This document shows positions 38,836 to 47,354 of a stretch of DNA of 64,000 nt, piece by piece. The notes under the pieces were generated by a model that was not told the origin of the DNA, did no database searches, and saw only the letters and a program-made list of their open reading frames with translations. Positions within the stretch are counted from its first letter, which is position 1. Every line of letters starts with the position of its first letter. Source of the stretch: Rhodococcus coprophilus NBRC 100603 (GTDB taxonomy: Bacteria; Actinomycetota; Actinomycetes; Mycobacteriales; Mycobacteriaceae); NCBI RefSeq assembly GCF_001895045.1, contig NZ_BDAM01000001.1, positions 124,001-188,000 on the forward strand, read 5' to 3'. Position numbers and translations under genes: made by a program.

Positions 38836-39369
38836 CTACAGCAGAGGGGCGAGCCGGGCGGCGATCTCGTCGGGCCCGACGGTCGGTTCGAACCGGGTGA
38901 CCACCGCGCCGTCGGGGTCGACGAGGAACTTCGTGAAGTTCCACTTGACCTCGTCGGTGCCGATGGCCTCGGGACGGCTCTTGCTGACGTGCTCGAACAG
39001 GAATCCGTGTTCGGGGCCGAAGTCACCGGGCGCCGCGCTGCGCAGGTGCCGGAACAGCGGGTCGGCGTCGTCGCCGTTGACCTCGACCTTGCCGTACACG
39101 GGGAACGTCACGTCGTAGGTCAGGCTGCAGAATTCCTGGATCTCCGCGTCGGTGCCCGGTTCCTGCTCGCCGAACTGGTTGCAGGGGAACCCGATGATCC
39201 GCAGTCCCCGATCGGCGGTGTCGCGGTGCAACTTTTCGAGGCCCTCGTACTGCGGTGTCAGGCCGCACTTGCTGGCGACGTTGACGATGAGCAGATACGA
39301 ACCGGCGTACTCACCGAGCGAGACGGTCTCTCCCTCGGCGGTACGAACGGTGAAGTCGTGCACGGTCAT
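38836..39369 (-). CDS. Glutathione peroxidase family thiol peroxidase
   Basis: Peroxidase of 177 aa with the family tetrad: C35 in NVASKCGLTPQY (Cys in place of selenocysteine), Gln in FPCNQFGEQEPG, Trp and Asn in KWNFTKF. Length is typical. The second Cys in FPCNQFG and a third in EFCSL allow a thioredoxin-linked mechanism, which is expected in an actinobacterium that lacks glutathione. Start ATG 39369. It sits alone between convergent tldE and a 220-bp gap without genes. Confidence 0.92.
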   Translation of the reverse strand: MTVHDFTVRTAEGETVSLGEYAGSYLLIVNVASKCGLTPQYEGLEKLHRDTADRGLRIIGFPCNQFGEQEPGTDAEIQEFCSLTYDVTFPVYGKVEVNGDDADPLFRHLRSAAPGDFGPEHGFLFEHVSKSRPEAIGTDEVKWNFTKFLVDPDGAVVTRFEPTVGPDEIAARLAPLL

Positions 39370-39590
39370 GCGGTCTCCTGGCGGATCTGATGCTGCGAGT
39401 CGGAATGCAGGGGCGGGCGGAACAAGATCGGTGTCACAGCAAAACTACGACACCCTGATCACGTCGCCGCTGTGTCCGATGTCACGTCAGGGTTCCGGTC
39501 GCTACCGAATCCCAGTCGCCACGGAACTGCGCGACGGCGATCGACTGGGAGTGGTAGCTGTGCCGCATCGGTCCGGCGGTTGCCGTCGGT
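39370..39590. other. Gene-free gap
   Basis: I see no gene, terminator or strong repeat. It must contain the glutathione peroxidase promoter on the minus strand. Confidence 0.5.
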
Positions 39591-40016
39591 TTACTGCGTG
39601 TCGGTGGTTCCGGTGTCCGGATCGAGAGAACACGCCAGCCCCACCGTCCCGGTGCGGCCGCGGCGCAGCACACTCGCGCCGACGATGAGCCGGCCGAGCA
39701 GGCCGTACTTGCGGGCGATCACCGACCGCGCATGGGCGGTCTGTTCGGCATCGAGGATCACCCCGGTGCCGGGGACCGCCGCCGACTTCGCGTTGCCACG
39801 CGCATCGCACACCGCCAGCGTCAGCCGCGGGTCGCGCCGCAACCGGCGCACCTTGTAGGCATCCGCTTCCGTCCACACCAGCAGACGGTCGCCTTCGGGC
39901 GCCGCCCACACAGGGGTGCCCACCGGAGACCCGTCCTTCCGGAACGTGGTCAGCAGGACGTACTTGGCTGCGGAAAGCTCCGCGAACGAGGGTCGCTCGG
40001 AGCGAGTTTCGGACAT
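39591..40016 (-). CDS. PPOX-class split-barrel protein, probably F420- or FMN-dependent
   Basis: Protein of 141 aa. I chose ATG 40016 (MSETRSERPSF) rather than an upstream in-frame start that adds only a charged extension. The split-barrel fold shows in the LLTTFRKDGSPVGTPVW strand pair, DAYKVRRLRRDPR, and the CDARG segment. Members with this pattern in actinobacteria usually bind the deazaflavin F420 and reduce enones or degraded tetrapyrroles, though some bind FMN or haem. It corresponds in neighbourhood to M. tuberculosis Rv2061c. It is divergent from the CobG-like gene that follows. Confidence 0.85.
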   Translation of the reverse strand: MSETRSERPSFAELSAAKYVLLTTFRKDGSPVGTPVWAAPEGDRLLVWTEADAYKVRRLRRDPRLTLAVCDARGNAKSAAVPGTGVILDAEQTAHARSVIARKYGLLGRLIVGASVLRRGRTGTVGLACSLDPDTGTTDTQ

Positions 40017-40117
40017 GGCCGACACCCTACGGTCTTTTCGTGCCCTCTCGCGCGGCGGCACCTCCCCCAGCCAGCGAAGTTGTGGTCACCACCCGCCCGA
40101 CGCTCTAGCCTGTGACC

Positions 40118-40888
40118 ATGCCCGACACCGCTGTCGAAATCCACTTGTCCGGTGGCGTGCTCACCGCGGCGCAGTTGCGCGCCCTGGCCGAACTCGCCGA
40201 AGCGCACGGTGGCGGCGAGCTGCACCTGACCGGCCGCGCGCAGGTCCGCCTGCACGGCGATGCCGAACAGATCACCGAGCGGCTCGGCGAGATCGGGCTC
40301 AGCGCGGACGCGCCGACACGTTCCCGGGTGCTCGCTTCACCGCTGAGCGGACGTCTCGAGGGGCACTGCGACATCCGTCCGCTCGTCCGTGCCGTCGCCG
40401 CGCGGCTGCACGACTCCCCCGACCGCGGTGCGCGGATCTACGGCATCGACGACGGCACCGGCGACATCGTCGCGCTGGCGCCGCACCTCGCGGTGCTCGC
40501 CCGTCCCGACGGGCGCATGGCGGTGGTGCGCGACGGTGTCGACACGGGAGTGCGCATCGACCCGGACGCCGCCGTCGAAATCCTGCTCGCCGAGACCCCA
40601 CCGGACGAGGCCCCGGATGCGGTGGAGCCGTTGCCCTCACCTCCCCCCGCCCCGATCGGGTGGCTCGACCAGACCGACGGTGGGGTCACCCTCGCCGGTG
40701 GTCTGCCCGGTGGGGTGCTGCCCACGCGTCTCGCCGAATTCCTTGCCGCGGTGGAACGACCCGTCGTGATCACGCCGTGGCGGTCGGTGCTGCTGTGCGA
40801 CCTCGACGAGTGGACCGCCGAGCAGATCGTGCGGGTCCTCGCCCCGATGGGATTGGTGTTCGACGCCGGTTCCTCCGAGTTGGACTGA
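40118..40888 (+). CDS. Short CobG-like (precorrin-3B synthase family) protein
   Basis: Protein of 256 aa. The first 65 residues form a nitrite/sulfite-reductase ferredoxin-like half domain with GGGELHLTGRAQVRLHG, followed by SPLSGRLEGHCDIRPLVR and a closing TPWRSVLLCDLD segment, all of which occur in CobG. CobG makes precorrin-3B in aerobic cobalamin synthesis and normally carries an N-terminal Cys and a Fe4S4-binding Cys set. Here the N-terminus is shortened (actinobacterial CobG is about 360 aa), and only two isolated Cys remain. The cobH, cobI and cobN genes that flank cobG in M. tuberculosis are absent. It may be a relic or have a different role. Confidence 0.75.
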   Translation: MPDTAVEIHLSGGVLTAAQLRALAELAEAHGGGELHLTGRAQVRLHGDAEQITERLGEIGLSADAPTRSRVLASPLSGRLEGHCDIRPLVRAVAARLHDSPDRGARIYGIDDGTGDIVALAPHLAVLARPDGRMAVVRDGVDTGVRIDPDAAVEILLAETPPDEAPDAVEPLPSPPPAPIGWLDQTDGGVTLAGGLPGGVLPTRLAEFLAAVERPVVITPWRSVLLCDLDEWTAEQIVRVLAPMGLVFDAGSSELD

Positions 40889-40963
40889 CCACTCCCGGTC
40901 GGGGGGGATGAACCGCCGGTCGATCCCGCCGAACGGGTCCGCCGGTTCCGTGCGCCGCCTACC

Positions 40964-42463
40964 GTGAAACGGGTGACCCGCGCCGACCGTCCCTCCGGGC
41001 CCGCGACCGCCGACGACACCTACGACGTGATCGTGGTCGGCGGTGGACCCGCCGGGGAGAACGCCGCGCAGTACGCCGTCGCCGGAAGCGACCGCACCGT
41101 CGCGCTGGTGGAACACGAACTCGTCGGCGGCGAATGCTCCTATTGGGCCTGCATACCGTCGAAGGCGCTGCTGCGGCCCAGCCAGGTGCTCGCGACGGCG
41201 CGGCACATGCCCGGCGTCGGCGAGAAGGTCAGTGCACACGGTGTGGACGTGCCTGCCGTCCTCGCCCGCCGCGACGGGCTCACCCGTCACCGGGACGACA
41301 GCTCACAGGTGGACTGGGCGCGCTCGGCGGGCATCGACGTGGTGCGGGGCCGCGGACGACTGGACGGGGAACGCACCGTCGCCGTCACCGGCGCCCACCC
41401 GGACCGGCCCCGCATCCTCCGCGCCCGGCACGCGGTGGTTCTCGCCACCGGTACGGTCGCCGTCGTCCCCGACACCCCCGGCCTGCGCGCGGCGTTGCCG
41501 TGGACTTCCCGCGATGCGACCAATCTGCTGGAGATCCCGCGCCGGGTGCTCGTCGTCGGCGGCGGGGTGGTCGCCTGCGAAACCGCCACCTGGCTGCGGC
41601 AACTCGGCGTGGAGGAGTTGACGATGGTGGTGCGCGGATCACGGCTGCTGCCCCGCGTCGAACCGTTCGCCGCCGACCTTGTCACCGAAGCGCTACGCGC
41701 ACACGGCATCACGGTCCGCCTCCACGCCGCGATCCGGCAGGTCGAGCGCCCCGACGTGCGCGAAACCGGCATCGGCCGGATCCACGGCGGTCCGGTCACC
41801 GTCGAACTCGACGACGGCACCCGCCTCGAGGTCGACGAGATCGTGGTGGCGACCGGCCGACGCCCGACCACCAGCACTCTGGGTCTCGACACGATCGGGC
41901 TGGCGTCCGACGCGGCGATCACCGTCGACGACCATCTCACCGTCGAGGGAGTGGACGGTGACTGGCTCTACGCCGTCGGAGATGTCGCCGGCCGCGCAGC
42001 CCTGACCCACATGGGCAAGTACCAGGCCCGGGTGTGCGGGGACGTTATCGCCGCCCGAGCGGAAGGCCGCCCCCTCGGCGGGGCCCGCTACCGGGCGAGC
42101 GCCGACCATCATCAGGTCCCCCAGGTGATCTTCACCGACCCGGAGATCGCCGCGGTGGGGCGCACCGCCGAGCAGGCCCACGCCGACGGCTTCGACGTCG
42201 AGGTACTCGAGGCGGACATCGATGTGGCCGGCGCCGCGCTGTCACGTGACGACTTCACCGGCCACGCCGCGCTGGTCGTCGACCGCGCCACCGACACCCT
42301 TGTCGGCGCGACGTTCGTCGGCACCGACGTGAGCGAACTCGTGCACGCCGCCACGGTCGCTCTCGTCGGGCACGTACCCCTCGACACGGTGTGGCATGCC
42401 GTGCCGTCGTACCCGACGGTCAGCGAAGTGTGGCTGCGGCTGCTCGAAGCCCGCCGCTCCTGA
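40964..42463 (+). CDS. FAD/NAD-dependent pyridine nucleotide-disulfide oxidoreductase with atypical active site
   Basis: Flavoprotein of 499 aa. FAD binding is shown by VIVVGGGPAGENAA near residue 25 and VGDVAGRAALTH; NAD(P) binding by VLVVGGGVVACE. The redox-active Cys pair lies in GGECSYWACIPSK, with the same C-x4-C spacing as lipoamide dehydrogenase but a different filling. Near the C-terminus the motif that normally reads HPTxSE is SYPTVSE: the catalytic His is replaced by Tyr while the Glu is kept. It is therefore unlikely to be a classical dihydrolipoamide dehydrogenase. Start GTG 40964, with an alternative GTG at 40973. It stands alone between the CobG-like gene and a VOC protein gene. 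Confidence 0.85.
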   Translation: MKRVTRADRPSGPATADDTYDVIVVGGGPAGENAAQYAVAGSDRTVALVEHELVGGECSYWACIPSKALLRPSQVLATARHMPGVGEKVSAHGVDVPAVLARRDGLTRHRDDSSQVDWARSAGIDVVRGRGRLDGERTVAVTGAHPDRPRILRARHAVVLATGTVAVVPDTPGLRAALPWTSRDATNLLEIPRRVLVVGGGVVACETATWLRQLGVEELTMVVRGSRLLPRVEPFAADLVTEALRAHGITVRLHAAIRQVERPDVRETGIGRIHGGPVTVELDDGTRLEVDEIVVATGRRPTTSTLGLDTIGLASDAAITVDDHLTVEGVDGDWLYAVGDVAGRAALTHMGKYQARVCGDVIAARAEGRPLGGARYRASADHHQVPQVIFTDPEIAAVGRTAEQAHADGFDVEVLEADIDVAGAALSRDDFTGHAALVVDRATDTLVGATFVGTDVSELVHAATVALVGHVPLDTVWHAVPSYPTVSEVWLRLLEARRS

Positions 42464-42704
42464 GCGGGCACGACTTCCGGCCGATTGCCGGTGCGGCACA
42501 CGGCCGTCACGGCACATCCGCAGCAGCAGCGGTCGGTGCGGAGACGACTGTGATCGACATCGGCAGCACCGTGAACCATGGTCAGGTGGTGAGCGGGTTC
42601 GTGCGACGCGCTACCGACCGGACTGATCGACCACCGGCCCGCGGCGGCGAGATCGGTCGGTTTTGTTCAATACGTACCGGTATCCGCTGTCCGACAGTGG
42701 ATGC
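42464..42704. other. Gene-free gap with a weak terminator-like stem
   Basis: ACCGACCG (42613-42620) and CGGTCGGT (42654-42661) are exact complements with 33 nt between them, followed by T residues, which may end transcription of the oxidoreductase gene. Nothing else is evident. Confidence 0.3.
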
Positions 42705-43190
42705 ATGACCGACAACGTGAACCCCGTACCCGAGGGATACACCGCCCTCACCCCGTACCTCGTCGTGGACGGTGCAGCCCGTGCGATCGACTTCTACCGG
42801 GATGTGTTCGGCGCGAGTGTCATCGAGCGGATGGACGCACCCGACGGCACTGTGATGCATGCCGAACTCGACTTCGGCCGCGGCCGAATGCAACTGAGCG
42901 ACCCGAACCCGGAGATGGCCCTGCGCGCTCCCACCGGAACCACCGACGTGGACCATTCGTATGTGCTGTACTGCGCGGACGTCGACGCCGTGTTCGCCCG
43001 CGCCGTCACCCTCGGTGCCCGCGTCTTCGAGGAACCGTCGACGTTCGTGACCGGTGACCGCTTCGCCTCGCTGCTCGACCCGTTCGGCCACCGCTGGGCG
43101 GTGATGACCCGCGTGGAGGACGTACCGGCCGAGGAGGTGAAGCGCCGGCTCGACGCATGGGCGGCTCAGGCATCCGTGGTGGATAAGTGA
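42705..43190 (+). CDS. VOC superfamily (glyoxalase/PhnB-like) protein
   Basis: Protein of 161 aa with the vicinal-oxygen-chelate fold: LTPYLVVDGAARAIDFYRDVFGA for the first beta-alpha unit, then the HAELDFG strand, and a C-terminal LLDPFGHRWAVMTRVED. PhnB/YdhR-like members of this set include enzymes and resistance proteins without assigned substrates. One possible metal ligand is His in VMHAEL. ATG 42705 is the start; a second ATG at 42701 is out of frame. A function cannot be assigned from the sequence. Confidence 0.85.
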   Translation: MTDNVNPVPEGYTALTPYLVVDGAARAIDFYRDVFGASVIERMDAPDGTVMHAELDFGRGRMQLSDPNPEMALRAPTGTTDVDHSYVLYCADVDAVFARAVTLGARVFEEPSTFVTGDRFASLLDPFGHRWAVMTRVEDVPAEEVKRRLDAWAAQASVVDK

Positions 43191-43375
43191 CCGCCCAGCG
43201 GGCAAAACTCCACCAAACCTTGCGTATTCGGCTGAGTACACAGTCCGCGCGCCGGTAGGCTGCGTGCCGCAGGCGGTGGGGGCACTCCCCGCAGCGTCAC
43301 GACAGCACGGGCCCGGGACAGTGGACCAGTCCGTCGCACACGGGCTGGCCGATGCGACACGAACGGTGGTCGACG

Positions 43376-43879
43376 ATGAATCCCATCCAGGCGTTGAAGC
43401 GCAGGGCCATCCGGGGATACGACGGGCTCACCCGCCGGATGTACCGCGGCGGACGCCCGGGACCGGTGGCCCGCGTGATGAACAGGGTCGCGGGCCGCCA
43501 GTACGCGGCGGGTCTGCTCTCCCCCGGTTATGCGATGACCCTCGAAGTGATCGGGCGGCGCAGCGGGCAGCCGGTGACCTTGCCCGTGGTGGTGGCCGAC
43601 TACGACGGCGGGCGGTATCTGGTGTCGATGCTCGGCGAGGCCAACTGGGTGCGCAACGTGCGCGCTGCGCACGGCCGGGCCGTGCTGCACCGCCACGGCA
43701 GTGACACCGTGCACCTCGAAGAAATCGACCCGGGCGAGCGGGCCCCGATTCTGCGCCGCTACCTCGACCTCGCGCCGGGCGCGCGACCCCATTTCCCGAT
43801 CGACCGGCACGCGGCCACCGCCGAGTTCGAGCGGATCGCCGACCGGTATCCGGTGTTCCGGGTCGACGCCGCCACCTAG
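43376..43879 (+). CDS. Nitroreductase-family deazaflavin (F420)-dependent protein, Ddn-like
   Basis: Protein of 167 aa in the F420-binding family that includes Ddn of M. tuberculosis. Family features are the [18 protein letters not shown]-type strand (here [11 protein letters not shown]), [20 protein letters not shown], and AHGRAVLHR. These residues shape the F420 site. Start ATG 43376. Members reduce quinones or nitro compounds, and many have no known substrate. The gene overlaps the end of the convergent SDR gene by 4 nt. The 185-bp gap upstream (43191-43375) shows no gene. Confidence 0.87.
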   Translation: MNPIQALKRRAIRGYDGLTRRMYRGGRPGPVARVMNRVAGRQYAAGLLSPGYAMTLEVIGRRSGQPVTLPVVVADYDGGRYLVSMLGEANWVRNVRAAHGRAVLHRHGSDTVHLEEIDPGERAPILRRYLDLAPGARPHFPIDRHAATAEFERIADRYPVFRVDAAT

Positions 43880-44622
43880 CGTGGCAGTCGCCGCCAGATC
43901 GCCCGCGGCAGCAACCGCATCCCGAAGAACACCGGGCGCAGCAGTCCCGGCACCCACACCTCCCCGCGACCGTGGCCCAGCGCGCGCACCACCGCGTCCG
44001 CGACCTGCGACGGTGTGCTCGAGAACGGAGCCGGGCTCATCCCCTCGGTCATCCGCCCGATCACGAATCCGGGCCGGACCAGCAGCAACGACACCCCGCT
44101 GCCGTGCAACGCGTCCGCCAAGCCCGACGCGAATCCGTCCAAACCGGCCTTCGCCGAGCCGTAGACGTAGTTGGCGCGGCGCACCCGCACTCCCGCCACC
44201 GACGAGAACACCACGATTCGGCCCGAGCCCTGCGCGCGCAGCAGCGTCGCCAGCCGGGTCGACAACGCGACCTGCGCGACGTAGTCGGTGTGCACGATCG
44301 CCACGGCGTGCGCGGCATCGGTTTCGGCGCGGGTCTGGTCGCCGAGGATCCCGAACGCCAGGACCGCCACGCCGATCGGCCCGTGCGCGGCCACCAGGTC
44401 GTCGAGCACCTGCTGGTGGGTGTCGAGCGCGTCGGCGTCGAACTCGGCGGTGTGGACCGCGGCGGCACCCGCGGTGCGCACCGCGTTCCGTTCCTCGGCG
44501 AGGTCGTCGGCGCGGCGCGCGGCGAGGATCACGGTGCGGCCGGGCGCGAGCCGACGGGCCACATCGACCCCGATCTCGCTGCGGCCTCCGAATACGACGA
44601 CGGTTCCCGGTGTGCTGTTCAT
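43876..44622 (-). CDS. Short-chain dehydrogenase, DprE2-like
   Basis: Protein of 248 aa. The nucleotide-binding motif is FGGRSEIG, as in DprE2 (GGTSEIG), and the SDR catalytic residues are Ser in VFSSVAG and Tyr/Lys in YVYGSAKAG. The C-terminal [10 protein letters not shown] resembles the tail of DprE2, which makes decaprenylphosphoryl-arabinose for the cell wall. The dprE1 gene is not next to it, so this is more likely a paralogue with a related substrate. ATG 44622 is preferred over an upstream start 10 codons earlier. It overlaps the convergent Ddn-like gene by 4 nt. Confidence 0.85.
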   Translation of the reverse strand: MNSTPGTVVVFGGRSEIGVDVARRLAPGRTVILAARRADDLAEERNAVRTAGAAAVHTAEFDADALDTHQQVLDDLVAAHGPIGVAVLAFGILGDQTRAETDAAHAVAIVHTDYVAQVALSTRLATLLRAQGSGRIVVFSSVAGVRVRRANYVYGSAKAGLDGFASGLADALHGSGVSLLLVRPGFVIGRMTEGMSPAPFSSTPSQVADAVVRALGHGRGEVWVPGLLRPVFFGMRLLPRAIWRRLPR

Positions 44623-44720
44623 GTCCGCCAGTGTCGCGGCATCGGGAAGCACGTGTGCCGCCGGGCCCCGGGTTGCCCTTGGAGAGTCGTGGCGGTCCCG
44701 CGCCCTCTAGGCTGCCGAGC

Positions 44721-45116
44721 ATGGTTCACACCCCCGATGCGCTCGGCGACCGTGCCCGGCAGTTCCTGTCCGAATACCATCTCGGCACCCTGACCACGCT
44801 GCGGTCCGACGGCACACCGCACGTGGTGGCGGTCGGGTTCACCTGGGATCCCGACGCGCAGGTGGCGCGGGTGATCACCAACGCCGGGTCGCAGAAGGCC
44901 CGTAATGCCGCCCGCGGCGGCTACGGCGCGGTGTCGCAGGTCGACGGGGGTCGGTGGCTGACGCTGGAAGGTCCGGCCCGGGTCCGCGACGACGCCGACG
45001 CCGTCGCCGAGGGGGTCGCCCGCTACGCCGAGCGGTACCGGCCGCCGCGGGAGAACCCGACCCGGGTGGTGGTGGAGATCGCGGTGTCGCGGGTGATGGG
45101 GTCGGTGCTGGAATGA
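44721..45116 (+). CDS. PPOX-class F420-dependent split-barrel protein
   Basis: Protein of 131 aa with [20 protein letters not shown] at residues about 20-40, the KARNAARGG phosphate-binding segment, and a C-terminal strand ending in VMGSVLE. This is the pattern of Rv1155-type proteins that bind F420 and reduce small substrates. Start ATG 44721, 98 bp from the divergent SDR start. It is the second split-barrel and, with the Ddn-like gene, the third likely F420 protein in 5.5 kb. Confidence 0.85.
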   Translation: MVHTPDALGDRARQFLSEYHLGTLTTLRSDGTPHVVAVGFTWDPDAQVARVITNAGSQKARNAARGGYGAVSQVDGGRWLTLEGPARVRDDADAVAEGVARYAERYRPPRENPTRVVVEIAVSRVMGSVLE

Positions 45117-45167
45117 CCGACCTGCGGGGTGGCGCGGGCCGTCCGGCGGAACACTGCGGGGATCGGG

Positions 45168-46298
45168 TCAGGCGGGCAGCACCGTCAGCCCGTGTGGCCG
45201 CAGGTTCATCGGCTCGCAGCCGTCCGCGGTGACCACCACGATGTCTTCGATGCGTGCGCCCCACTGTCCCCGGAAGTAGATCCCCGGTTCGATGCTGAAG
45301 GCCATGCCCGGTTGCAGCGTCTCGGTGTTGCCGCCGACGATGTACGGCTCCTCGTGCACGGACAGGCCGATGCCGTGCCCGGTGCGGTGCACGAACACCT
45401 CCCCGAACCCTTCCGCGGTGAGCAGGTCCCGAGCGGCGGCATCCACCGCTTCGGCGGTGACTCCGGGGCGCACTGCGTCGACGGCGGCCTGCTGCGCCGC
45501 TTCGAGCACCGCGATCCTGCCGGCAATCTCCGGGTCGGGCTCGCCGATGCTGTAGGTGCGGGTGGAATCGGAGTTGTAGCCCGGCTCCACGGGCCCACCG
45601 ATGTCGATCACCACGATGTCTCCGGGTTCGATGACCCGGTCGGACACCTCGTGGTGCGGGTCGGCGCCGTGCGGACCCGACCCCACGATCACGAACGCCG
45701 CCTCGGTGTGCCCTTCGGCGAGAATCGCGGCGCCGATGTCCGCGGCGACCTCCGCTTCGGTGCGACCGGCGCGCAACCACTCGCCCATGCGGGCGTGGAC
45801 ACGGTCGATCGCGGCCCCGGCGCGGCGCAACGCGTCGACCTCGTCGGGGTCCTTGAGCATGCGCAGTTGCCGGATCACCGGGGTTGCCAGCACCGGGGTC
45901 GCGCCGAACCGGTCGGCCAGCGGCACCAGATGCAGCGCCGGCATCGCCTCGGCCACCGCGACGGTGCTAGCGCCCGGCACCAGGTCGGCGACCAGCGCAT
46001 ACGGGTCCTGTCCGTCCACCCAGTCGCGCACCGGCAGCGCGAGGTCGGCGACCGCCGAGCCGGTCAGCGACGCCAGCTCGAGGCGCGGCACGACCACCGT
46101 CGCCGGCGATCCGTCGGTGGGAATCACCAGGCAGGTCAGCCGCTCGAACGACTCGGCACGCGAGCCGATCAGGTACCGCAGGTCCGGGCCCGGGGTGATC
46201 AACAACGCGTCGAGCCCGGCGGCGGCCCCCAGTTCGGCGGCGCGAGCGAGGCGGGTTCCGTAACGGGCGGCGGGAAATCGGGTAGCGACGGTGGTCAT
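45168..46298 (-). CDS. M24 family metallopeptidase (X-Pro dipeptidase type)
   Basis: Dipeptidase of 376 aa. The pita-bread metal ligands are all present: Asp in VVIDIGG, Asp in YNSDSTRTYS, His in HRTGHGIGLSVHE, Glu in SIEPGIYF and Glu in GARIEDIV. The N-terminal part (about 1-140) is the creatinase-like domain. ATG 46298 is the start; an upstream frame extension of 18 codons is unlikely. It matches in place and orientation the M. tuberculosis gene annotated pepE (Rv2089c), next to the exonuclease gene. It probably cleaves Xaa-Pro dipeptides in the cytoplasm. Confidence 0.92.
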   Translation of the reverse strand: MTTVATRFPAARYGTRLARAAELGAAAGLDALLITPGPDLRYLIGSRAESFERLTCLVIPTDGSPATVVVPRLELASLTGSAVADLALPVRDWVDGQDPYALVADLVPGASTVAVAEAMPALHLVPLADRFGATPVLATPVIRQLRMLKDPDEVDALRRAGAAIDRVHARMGEWLRAGRTEAEVAADIGAAILAEGHTEAAFVIVGSGPHGADPHHEVSDRVIEPGDIVVIDIGGPVEPGYNSDSTRTYSIGEPDPEIAGRIAVLEAAQQAAVDAVRPGVTAEAVDAAARDLLTAEGFGEVFVHRTGHGIGLSVHEEPYIVGGNTETLQPGMAFSIEPGIYFRGQWGARIEDIVVVTADGCEPMNLRPHGLTVLPA

Positions 46299-46333
46299 GA
46301 TCCCCAGCGTATCGGTCCGAACCGGATGGCAGG

Positions 46334-47317
46334 ATGTGGTCCGTGACCGCACCCGAGACGTCCCCGCCGCCGACCGCCCCCCAGCCGACGGTGCTGCTGC
46401 TCGACGCCGCCAGCCTGTGGTTCCGCGCCTTCCATGCGTTGCCGGAGTCGATGACCGCGCCGGACGGCACCCCCGTCAACGCGGTCCGCGGGTTCGTGGA
46501 CATGGTGGCGTCGCTGATCCGCCGGCACCGCCCGACCCGGCTGGTGGTGTGCCTGGACCTGGACTGGCGCCCGGCGTTCCGGGTCGCCGCGGTCCCCAGT
46601 TACAAGGCACATCGGGTGACGGCCGGATCCGACGGCACCGTCGAAGAGGTTCCCCCGGCGCTGCTGCCGCAGGTCCCGGTGATCCTCGACCTGCTCGCGG
46701 CCGCGGGGATCGCCACCGGCGGCGCCGCGGGTTTCGAGGCCGACGACGTGCTCGGCACCCTCGCCGCCCGGGAACGCACCGATCCGGTGGTCGTGGTCAG
46801 CGGCGATCGGGATCTGCTGCAGGTCGTCGCCGACACCCCGGTGCCGGTGCGGGTGCTGTACGTCGGGCGCGGACTGGCCAAGGCCGAACTGTTCGGTCCC
46901 GCCGAGGTCGCGGAGCGTTACGGGGTGCCGGCCGACCGCGCCGGCGCCGCCTACGCCGAACTCGCGGCGCTGCGCGGCGACCCGTCGGACGGCTTGCCCG
47001 GCGTCAAGGGCGTCGGGGAGAAAACCGCGTCCGGGCTGCTGCTGCAGTACGGCTCGCTCGCGGCGGTCCGCGCGGCCGTCACCGACGACTCCTCGCGGCT
47101 GTCGCAGGGGATGCGCGCGAAACTGGCCGCAGCCGGCGACTATCTCGACGCGGCGCTGCCGGTGGTGCGGGTCGCCACCGACGCGCAGGTGCAGATGTCG
47201 CGGCCGGACGCGTTGCCGCCGGTGCCCGCCGACGCCACCCGACTCGACGACCTCGCGCGGCGGTGGGGTGTGGAACGGCCGGTGACCTCCCTCGTCGCGG
47301 CGCTCGCCGGGGAATGA
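46334..47317 (+). CDS. 5'-3' exonuclease (Pol I N-terminal domain family)
   Basis: Protein of 327 aa. FEN/Pol I-type motifs are [46 protein letters not shown] and the DNA-binding helix-hairpin-helix [13 protein letters not shown]. Acidic residues of these motifs bind the two metals. It lacks a polymerase domain and so resembles the stand-alone exonuclease Rv2090. Start ATG 46334, or GTG 46343. It probably removes RNA primers or flaps in replication and repair. It is divergent from the M24 gene with 35 bp between the starts. Confidence 0.92.
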   Translation: MWSVTAPETSPPPTAPQPTVLLLDAASLWFRAFHALPESMTAPDGTPVNAVRGFVDMVASLIRRHRPTRLVVCLDLDWRPAFRVAAVPSYKAHRVTAGSDGTVEEVPPALLPQVPVILDLLAAAGIATGGAAGFEADDVLGTLAARERTDPVVVVSGDRDLLQVVADTPVPVRVLYVGRGLAKAELFGPAEVAERYGVPADRAGAAYAELAALRGDPSDGLPGVKGVGEKTASGLLLQYGSLAAVRAAVTDDSSRLSQGMRAKLAAAGDYLDAALPVVRVATDAQVQMSRPDALPPVPADATRLDDLARRWGVERPVTSLVAALAGE

Positions 47318-47354
47318 CCGGCAGCGGTGACACCGCCCACCGGTGGTGGCTGCG

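Noticed and set aside
40964-42463. Dihydrolipoamide dehydrogenase
   Set aside because: The catalytic His in the C-terminal HPTxSE motif is replaced by Tyr, and there are no 2-oxoacid dehydrogenase genes nearby.
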